The notes under the pieces were generated by a model. That model ran no database searches, was not told the DNA's origin, and was given only the letters and a program-made list of their open reading frames with translations. A DNA stretch of 64,000 nt. It comes from Numida meleagris. Lineage: Eukaryota; Chordata; Aves; Galliformes; Numididae. Where the stretch lies: NCBI RefSeq assembly GCF_002078875.1, contig NC_034421.1:9444256-9508255 (forward strand). The letters are read 5' to 3'. Both the position numbers and the translations under genes were made by a program. Of the stretch, positions 54,367 to 64,000 are shown piece after piece; within the stretch, counting starts at the first letter, position 1; each line of letters opens with the position of its first letter.

Positions 54367-57300
54367 CAGAAGGAAATACATGCCAAGGAGATTAGGGGCT
54401 TCTTTTATAAACTAAGCAATTCAATTCTTACAGTGAACACACAACCAATTCCAACAACGAGAGATACATAACCAAATGACAAATAAATAATGCTTTACTG
54501 TGCAATAAAGAATTTAAATTTACAGACAATGCAAAACAGCAAATCTTTCTTCTATTGTGCATTGCTTTCAAGTGTTAAGGATTGGTAGAAATTTCTTGTC
54601 ACTGAGTTATGATCCTACAGCATGTAAGAACACGCTTGCTGTTCTTCCTTAAGTCATAAAGTAACCGCTGCCTCCTAATTATGTGTGTTACCAGTTCAGA
54701 TCTGTTCTCTGGCCTCAGGCCTGCTGAAATCCATGCTGTGAAACAAGCCTTCTATTAAAACTTGCTCAGGAGAATAAGACAGAGGTCAGACTCGTCTGAA
54801 TACTATTTGTCATAGGAAAGACCCTCCTAACTACTTGGATGTTATAGCTCTTGTTATTTTTCAACTGAAATTCATAAATGTTTACCCACTCTTCCTATGA
54901 TGTCCTTTGATCTCTTCCATTTTTTTATTTTTAAAAACAGAGATAACATTCCTGTATCTCTATTAGACAAATAAGAGGAGACAACACAGTAGCTTGAACT
55001 TTTGTTTGGATTTTCTCTGATGATTTATAAACAGAAAGGCAGTCCTTCATTGGTTGCCAATGCAAAGAAATTCAGGTTTATATAAAATACCCCAGAGTAT
55101 TTTATCTAAAGCCAACCTACGCTATACAAATGAGAGCCCTGACCAGTGTTGGTTGGTTGTTTATTTGTTTGTTTGAAGGCAGTTACTACTTTATTACTAT
55201 CACTGAACCAACCAATATTCAATGGAATTTTTAAAGTGAAAAAAAAAAAGGAAGTATGCCTAAATAAACAAGGCAGAGGTTGTCTTCTGGTGGGAAATTT
55301 CTTAATGTTGTGAAACAAAGATTCATAAGAAAATACAGCTCAAGAATATGAGGCTATGTACAAACAAAGAAAGTGATGAAAATATTCTGTAGGTCAGAGG
55401 GCACGGAGCAAAGCACGGTCAGGAAGGTGCTGGCACAGTGAGTGGCAGCAGGTCCCCAGGCCTGCAGGCCTTTCTGAGCTGCGGATTTCCCAGCCAGGAG
55501 GGCTGGCACAGCAGGCAGGGAGCTCCAGGGGCACAGATGGACACGCTGAACAGCCCCACAGCCACAGGAGCCATCCTGCACGCTGCCCACTGAATACATG
55601 ACAGCCACCGTCCTGCACCAGCTCCTGCAAAATGCTGCTTGTGGCTTGGGAGGAAGAAGCATCAGAAAATATCTGGGTTTAAACAAACCCAGATATTTTG
55701 TTACAAACATGCAACAGAGAGAGGAGTGGATTCATCCCCTGGTATCGCATCTGTGCCCTGCAGGCAATGTTCCGAGAGAAGTCTGTGAAACTCGCACTTG
55801 CAGCTATCTCAGAGAGCTCCACCTGTAACCGCCTCAGCCTCGGCTCTCCCAGGGCCAGACTGTGCCAGAAGTGTGTACGTGACCCTGATGTTCCTGCCTG
55901 TGTTTAACTATCAGCATTTACAAACACGCCGTACAGGAAAACGAGGTGAGCATGAAAATGAGTTCAGGAGTTTCATTTGCATCAGCCGCGTTTGTTTGCT
56001 CTCCCTGCAGAGAGGCGCTGGGATCCGAGCACGCTGCACTCCTGCGCTACTCGGTGCAGCCCTGTGCAGGCAGCCCATGGCATTGCTGCACTGCAAGGGC
56101 TGCTGTGCCTTCAGCCTGTGCAATGAGCTCATTAAATGTTAAACCAGGGATTTTACACATGTTTTACAGCCAAAACTGAGCTCTGTGCTACCATAGTCGC
56201 TGCATTCTCTCCATTAGCTGCCGTTTTGTTAGATGCTTTTGCTGCGATCTAAGCCCTCTTGGGCATTCCAGCATCAGTCTTCCCTAGCCCCTGGTAGTCC
56301 TAACCCAAAAGTGGCATTAGCATTACTGCTGTTCCCCCACTGGCCCCAGGGTCTATTCCCAAGCCCACCTCATAGACAAACAGAGGCCAATGGGAGGGCT
56401 CTGCAGCCATCCCGCACTGTAGAGCACAGAGGCAGCAGCCCCAGGGCAGGTCAGTGGATGGTAGTGCAGCAGATGGCTGGCCAACCTCAGGAGGTGGAAT
56501 TCAGAGCCAACTGCCCACAGACATGTGACACATATTTTACTAGATTGCAAGCATGCTGGCCAACAGGCTGAAAGCATTTACATACACGAATCAAATCATC
56601 ATCTTGGTTTGTGCTGCTGTTGGTTGCTTGTAAAAGCTATCTATCCATATGGCTACGCAGAACTGCAGGGCCCTTGCTTTCAGTAGCCTGTCAGCAGTAA
56701 CACTGCTTAGCATCACAAGCGCTATCCAGTGCACTTCAGGGGTTTGCAGCGGCTGACAGTTTTCCCATTTGTTACCACAGCTTTTACAATCAGCTATGCC
56801 AAAGCCCACTGCCACCAACACTGCAGAATTACCTAGAGGCACAAGTGGCTGGTGAAGAGAAACCTGAAAAACCTTACATGGGAGAACACAGCACAGTTTG
56901 CTTCAGTACTGCCAGTGGCTCCATGAAGGAGTTCCTGGAGTCTGGAGACACGGGCTCACCAACTCCTGTGTAACACATCCAGTCTGCACCGACTTTAACA
57001 CAGAGCTTCTCTTCATCCTTCTGCAGCAAGAGTACATGTATGATCGGACCATTCCAGCACAGAACCGTGCCCCAGCAGTGAGGAACCACCAAGAAAAATC
57101 AGTTATGCATGTAGCCGTTGCAGAACTGGGCTTGTGCTCTTACTGGCTCGGTTTAGTTTGGTTAAACCGGCTGCTGAAATTGCAGCTGCTTGTTATAACC
57201 TGCCTCTAGCAAGCTCCAGTCTGCACCACTGCTGCTCCCTGTCCCACGGCCTGCCTCTCTCCTTGGGAGCTGCAGCACGTGAGCTCTGCTCTTTGCTAAT

Positions 57301-60300
57301 ACTCCACTCTGCTTGCTCAGTGTCCTCGCTTCACCTTTCTCATGTAAGAGAAGAGCACAGCCCTTGCCAGGCCCCTCCCTGCAGCCATCTGATACACACA
57401 GGACGGGCACTGCCGTGCTTCCATTTTGTGCAGGAAAGCAACTATCCTGTGGGCTCAGGGGATGCCGGGGTCCCAAACACTGTCTGCAGTGCGCAGCCTT
57501 CTTGGTGTCTGCACTCCTATGAAGGGGGTGAGCCCCTCAATACAATCAGCTCTCCAGCTGAATTTTGTAACTGGAAATTGTCACCCAAGCTACATGGGCT
57601 CAGCAGTGCTATAGCAATTATAACCCACGCTTAAAACAAAGTGAGAGTGTAATGAATAATTGCTAATGTATGTCCCGTATCACGCATCACAAATGTGCTC
57701 CCCATTCCAGAACTTCAAAGCTGTGCTTGTTCTTTAAATGTACCAGAGAAGAGGAAAAATTCATCCGTATGAGTTACTTAGTGATGAATTAGTTGTACTG
57801 TACTGGGCATTAAGGAATTTGTCCAATAAAATACCAGTTCATATATTTGTGCTCCTGTCTGAGTATAGAGCGCAGTGGTTTACAGCTAGATGGAAGAATG
57901 CCTTTTAAAAATGTATTCTGAATATCTCGGCACAGATTTTTGGCATAGCTGAGGTTTCCTGTGTCCTGAACACAGAACAGACAACACGTGCCAGAGCAAA
58001 CAATACCCTTTTACTGAAGTCACAACTTCATACAAGGAGAAACTTGGAATAATATGGTCTAGCTTGGCTAGTTTGCTAACCTGCAAGTGACGTGCAAGGC
58101 TTTGCTGCTAAACAAATCACTAGAGGTGGTGGGAAATGTCTGCAGTTTGTGCAGTAAAGCTGACAGACTTGCCAAGCAGACAGCCCCAAGTGATCCATTA
58201 TTTACTGTGCCCCAGCTGAAAGCACTTATGTAAAAGAGCTACTACCTGGTTTCCCCAGGGGCAGCTAAATCATAGCCGTGTGCTGGAGAGCTGCAGAATT
58301 TCTATACATAAACATTCAAGCACTATGATTTATTACTTGTAGATAGCTCCAGCACGTTAATGTCCATTTACCTTTCATATTCTTAGAACAGAAGAACTAT
58401 TCCGGGTACGAAAGCACAACGGAGTTTATGCAGCCAGCCAGATTGACCTACTCAAGGCCAACACTCTGTGGTATCTAGGCCTGTCACGGTCTAGCAGTGT
58501 GTCCTGGCAATGGCACTGAGCCTGGAGGAAAGGGCGTTGGGTACCTTGAGGAAAGCAGAGGCAGGGCTCTCCCTCTGACTGGAATATTCGAGGCACGGAT
58601 GAGGGGAAAGGAGAACAACTGATGAGACAACAACAGGCTGATTATTTTGAGCTGAACAATATGCATGGCTTTAGAACAAGCTTCCAGAACAGGAACAGTT
58701 ACACATATGAATGCAACTGGAAAGATGACTGATGTTATATAGTCCATCAGTAGTCCAAATGGTACTGAAATGTTTGTGACATTTCTTTCTTCAGGGAAAT
58801 ATTTTGGAGTTTATGGGATAATCTAGGTACAATGCCCAACTCTCTGGAGATGTTTATTTGTTCAGACTATTTCTCATATAAGACTACCAAATCAAATTCA
58901 TCATAATCAAACTTCTCATTTGTTATTCTTGCAAATCTAAGAGAAAACCATCTCTTCCACAAGTGTTCCACATTCTTCTCCTGTTTAGAAATGTCAGGGT
59001 GTAAACACAAAACAAAGTAGTAGCTTGTTTCCATTTTTGCTTTGCAGAGCGCACTGAACAAGTGGCCTCTTACATACTAGCCGGGTGAAAAAAAATGTTG
59101 CAAGTAATTAAAATGCCAATTTTATTATTTTCAGACTTCTCACATACAGAACATTCCTCAACATTAGCCCATTTATTTTAAAAATGAAATCTTTCTAAGA
59201 ATCTGGAAAAGCCTTGAGGAATTTTCTCCATCCCTCTAGGACTAAAAATGCCCAATGTTTCTTCAAAATATTACTCAAAACTAATCTTCCCCCAAAAAGC
59301 CTTCTACTTGCCAAATTTTTTTCCTGTTCCTCAAAAATCAAAAAGCTTATTTTGAAAGAAGTATGAAAGGAATCAAAGGGATTGCATCGAGCCAAAACTC
59401 CTGCTTTGTCTACCCTCACTATATTCATCTGGAAAGCATCTGTTAAACACATCCATTGATAGCTTAGAAAAGCCTTTATCTATTCTCACGGGCTTAAGAA
59501 AAGTGGATGGCATACACATTTCATGGATTCACAGTACATCTCCTTTATGTAATTTCAATTTTGAAAACATGCGTACAGCAGAACATCTATCATGCTCCCA
59601 GAGAAAGGATGTTCCTGGTAAGTCTGCATCAAGCCCTAGTTAATAAAACAGTCAGCACTTGTTGCTCAGCACCATCCACAAAGGCATACCAACGCATGGA
59701 GCTCACCTGAGTCCAGTTGGGTTTATTGCTCATCATTTGGTTATGCTGAATCAGCTACATCCATAACCTCAGCCTCAGTTTGCTGCCTCACACCACACTT
59801 CCCTGGTCTTTGAGACACCTAAGTGGCTGGAATGCTGCTGAACACACAGCAAAGGAGCAGAATTAGGTCCAGGCAGGTTCTGTGTGCATTTGCTGGGCTC
59901 TCCCTTGATCCACACTCCACAGTTTCCACATACTTGGCGTTGCTAATGCTGCAATTAACAAACAGTGGACTTTGGTTCTCATTAGAGTGCTTCTACATTC
60001 AGATGTAGAGGAGGGTTTTGTACTAAACACAGAGGAAAAGTTTTTATACCCCCCCCTTAGATCATGCTGAATGTTCATTGTACAAGGCAGATTGCTTATA
60101 GTAATACCATCACTCAAAGTGAATGAGTACAAAATGGGATCATTCTGCAGCCTTCCTAAAGAAAACCAACCTACAGAAAGTAGTCTGCGTACAATTAGCC
60201 TCTTTTATCTCCCAGAATTATCAGGAGTAAAGGCAGGTTTAGTAGGAGCCATGTAATTGCTTATTTATTTGTGAAGGTTTTTTTGGGTGGGGAAAAAACA

Positions 60301-63300
60301 GACAGGAGCCAAATTTGAAAGTCTGACTGATGTCCTTCCCTTCAGCAAGGTCACATGCGTGCACAGTTCTTCAAGGAAGTGGCATAGAAAGGAACAAGCT
60401 CACACCCTCTTCTTCACACAGACAAAAGCAGGGAAATCAAAGGCATGAGAGCTCTTCATAAGCATGACAAGTAGCATTTTCTATTAAAACTATACAAATA
60501 CACACATGCTGTATTTAGACATTAAACTGGCAGATTGGGAATGAGATGCAGATACACGTCAGTGCTCCCAAAAGTGATTCATTCCGGAGGATACTAAACC
60601 AGATCCTGTATTCCCACTTCCTCCTAGATTCTGTCAAAAATGAAGTGTATATAGCTGAAAAACTGTATGGCATGTCAGCATTTGGAGCCGCCCCTCAGTC
60701 CATTAACCATGGTACAAACCCTCTGTTGCCCCAGAAGGTTAAGTGACAGTTCTTGCATCAGAGATACTATAACTGAGGCAGTTTTTCACCGCTGGTATTG
60801 ATGGGAAGGAGGTGTACGTTCAGAAGTGGACCCAAGGCTTTGGCTGCTGAGATTCAGTGTTTACATCTGGGCTTTTATTGGAGCACTGGCATAGCTACTA
60901 ACACAGATTACTGTCTCTGGTTGAATTGATTTCTGGAATACCTTCCAAGCTCCAAACTAGACACTTCAAGTTTTCAATAATGTTTCAATAATGTTTCATT
61001 CATTGCCCACAATGGAAACAATTTTCTTCAGGTACCTATGTCAGTTTCTCTCATCCTTTATAACTCAACTGCAGTAGTAATACCAGGAAGTAAGATTCTT
61101 CCCTAGCAGAAAACATAACCAGTTAACCAGTTCCATTCTCTCAGATGACCCCTTCCCACTGCAGGTTATTTATTTATTTATTCTTAAAGAGTGTTTTCAT
61201 GCTATTTCAATTTGCTGAGATTATAACACAGGCACATCAAAATCATACATCAGTACATTGCACTCTACAAAAGTAACCCAGGTTAAATGCAGACAAACAG
61301 ATCCTGGCCCCATACTGTTAGTCAAACCATACTCTCCCCATTTGGAAGTACAAAGCATACATTTCTCTTCTGGTTCATAAAAATGAAGCACATAAGACAG
61401 AGAAGGAAACTGTGAGCTGCACTGCCTTCCCTGTATGTCTGTGTAAAGTCTAGGATTACGTTAACTAACCAAACCAGCACTGTGTAATATTGAACATTCA
61501 TCACTGTATAAATGCAAATATTTATGTCACAGAGTTTAAGTGGGAAACATTCAGGATGGTTCTCTGCAAGGAAAGATTCGTTTTCGAATAGCTGATCATT
61601 GTACACGTCAAGTTGGAAGCTGGCTGTTAGAATTTGAGCATTCAGCAGAACTTGGGATGCCTGATTCTCCTCTGTACTTACAGAAACCTTCCAGAATCAA
61701 ATTCCCCTCAGAGCGAAAACTTAACTGCAAATGTCTAAGTAGTATCCTGTGTACAATAAGCTCCCAATTTTCTGTTCATAGATTTGTTAGTATTTAGCTT
61801 CTTACAGCGATAAATACAAGAACTCTACTGCCGTTTCTCACATAAAACAACCACAATACTGCTTTCTCACTCCTCCTGCAAATATATAGGATGTACAAAC
61901 AAGACCAAAAAAGATCAACCTGTTTTGTGTGTGTGCTGTGTTCTTCTTAAACACATTGTATGAACCATTGCAATGTATCCTTTGGCACGTGCATAGTCTC
62001 AGAAGTTATTTTAAATCTGTGAAAGAAGTTAAAACAAGTTTGCAAATGATTCAGACTCTGTGGGGAGCTCTTGGGAATGCTTTCGTGGCTGTCTTGCAGT
62101 TCAGAACTGGGAAGGGAAATGGGAGGAAAGGATAGCATTATTTGCAAGTGGTGTCAAGTTTTTAACAGTATCAAAGTTCATTTTACAGGCCTTTGTGTTT
62201 GTCTTCATGACTTGAAATCTTAAGTAGCTCAGCCTTACACCATGCAGCATCAGAAGGAAAGAGTAGCACATTTCCAAATAGTTAGAAATCTCCTGCATGG
62301 TATGAGCCACTACGTTTCCAGGATGATACTTTCAGCAGGAAGGCAAAAGAGAAGATTTCATTTGTCCACATTTCTACTTCTCATTTATAATGAGGGCTAA
62401 GATTTGTTTTGAAGGGTCTTTTTGGGAATTCAGTGCAGATCTGTGGAAGCTGTCATGCTAATGATATTACCTTGTGTTTGGCAGTCCTCACCGCCTTGCC
62501 ACATACTCTTCCCAGCTGCAATTCCATTTTAGTCAGTCCACTGAGCTCCCTTTAGAGAACCATCAGACCCTGAGGATGCTGACGTTAACAGCTACCAACA
62601 GTTATACAGAAAAACAATTACAGATAAAGTTTCCCTTTCCTGAATGGATGACTCTGCTCTTCCTACAGACAGCTGCTATTTGAGATTGAGCAAGTTACCA
62701 TTCTAACACCATGCTAATAATAGTGACTTTGTAATAACTGTCACACACCAGGGAGAATACTCATTGCCTCTCCAGTGATCTGGTTTACACACAGAAGAGT
62801 GCAGCAGGTTCTCTGCCATGTTCTTTTGCTTACTTTATTGATTTCCTTCTCCTTGATTATCTTCCGATCTTTGCATTCAATTATTCTTTGAGTCTAACTT
62901 GAAATGGACAAAACATATACTACCAGACTGCTTTTCCACAGTGAGATTTGGATCCTTTTTCAGGATAAATAAGACAAAAATTTAGTGACAGAGTTTCTGT
63001 TGCTGCATGGAGAAATTCCAGGAGCTGCTTGTCATCTGTTGGCTGGGCAAGAAGAAACAGATCCCAGACATTTAAAAAAAAAAACCTCTTTCAGTAGGAT
63101 AAAAACAAGATTTATAGACTTCGAGCTGAGCTAAGATACAATGGACTATTACATCTGCCTGTTCTCACTCGTTCTTTATTATTATACATCTTTTTTATAA
63201 AAAATATTACAGCATTCCACTTCTCTCATGAAGCATTGTTGAATTTCAAAACAATGAACATCACAGCATTGGAAAATGACAGGAAGTGACTCTGTGCTTA

Positions 63301-64000
63301 AAGCTAGGCAGAAACTTAAACTGGATGTCAGTATTATGGTTAAGTACCAGAAAATTCAGAACTGAGGTTGTTTCACAGCTGCCAGGAGAACATTAGAACA
63401 CAAACTGCAATCTGCTCAGTTAGTGAGAAGTGTAGCCATAAGGCTAACTCTGCCAACAAAGCAGCAGGTGCATTCAGGTTGATTGTGTCCAAGCTTTAAT
63501 AACACAAAAGGAGAGCCAAGCTCCATTTTTAAGATACTGAATGTTCCAAAATGACATGCTCAGACTGAATGCTGGCCCATTACATCTGTATGTGATGACA
63601 CCCCAGAAGGGTTTTCACCAACTTTCCCTTTGCAGCTCACAGTTCACTTGAAGCAAGTTCCAACTATAAAAATGTATTAGAATCTTCCTAGCACAAAGAT
63701 GGTCATATTGTTAATTCAGAATACAGCAACCAAGTATTAGAAGAATTATACAGTCTACTGTAGAGAGCATGGCTTCATGAGACAAAACTTTACCAGTCTA
63801 CTGCTAGACTGAGCAAATGGAAAAATTAAACCAGATTTTGCTGTTTAACAGTGGTTACAAACCCGACAGGTCTGAGCAACCAGGTCAAGACAGATAGTCA
63901 TTGAACAGAGCACAGTCTGCATTTGCTTGTAGCACTGTCCCCTCTCCCAGACGTCACTGTTGCCTCTCCTCCAAAGTGGCAGTGGATATCTGTGCCCCCT
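54367..64000. other. Intergenic, no gene recognised
   Basis: No exon of a family I know was found on either strand. EMP2, which in human follows TEKT5, was looked for by its N-terminal and WWVGDE-type motifs and not found. Short tandem bits occur, such as TTTA units near 61168-61181 and an 11-bp doublet 'tttcaataatg' near 60975-60997. The 55.4-57.6 kb part is clearly richer in G+C than its surroundings. Confidence 0.55.
55666..55699. repeat. Perfect inverted repeat, 15-bp arms, 4-nt loop
   Basis: Left arm AAAATATCTGGGTTT (55666-55680) and right arm AAACCCAGATATTTT (55685-55699) are exact reverse complements separated by AAAC. The pairing stops sharply at both outer ends. Its function is unknown. 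Confidence 0.85.

Noticed and set aside
56233..56571. 112-codon ORF beginning MLLLRS, considered as an EMP2 first exon
   Set aside because: It lacks the EMP/PMP22 first transmembrane helix pattern and the following WWVGD motif.

Overview
The window is ordinary vertebrate nuclear DNA and looks avian, most likely chicken or another galliform. The evidence is CR1-type LINE fragments, endogenous-retrovirus solo LTRs, GT-AG intron-exon genes, two CpG-island promoters and A+T-rich introns. I assembled three complete protein-coding genes exon by exon, and every splice phase closes: TVP23A (+), NUBP1 (-) and TEKT5 (+). From memory, this order and relative orientation match human 16p13.13 (TEKT5, NUBP1, TVP23A, next to CIITA). 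TVP23A and NUBP1 are tail to tail, and NUBP1 and TEKT5 are head to head.

Layout: 1-10.2 kb is intergenic, with a CR1 piece cut by the window edge, a retrovirus-like remnant at about 7.0-8.1 kb and two more CR1 pieces. 10.2-10.96 kb is the TVP23A CpG island, and its seven coding exons run to 19.8 kb. 20.9-25.8 kb holds the eleven coding exons of NUBP1 on the minus strand, starting in a second CpG island. 27.5-49.1 kb holds the seven coding exons of TEKT5, including an 11.8 kb intron 5 that carries a solo LTR in antisense. A second, near-identical solo LTR in the opposite orientation sits at 53.15-53.68 kb, against the tail of a CR1 copy. 49.9-64 kb has no gene I can recognise.

The three genes do not form a pathway. 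TVP23A is a Golgi/trans-Golgi membrane protein of the TVP23 family. NUBP1 is a cytosolic Fe-S scaffold P-loop NTPase. TEKT5 is a tektin of sperm-flagellar microtubules. No operon, CRISPR, phage or other prokaryotic system is present, and I found no clear sign of an undescribed system. The observations most worth checking are the inverted solo-LTR pair with intact 5-bp target duplications, two competing acceptors 10 nt apart at the last TVP23A exon that change the C-terminus, a perfect 15-bp-stem hairpin at 55.67 kb, and G-quadruplex motifs in both CpG islands.
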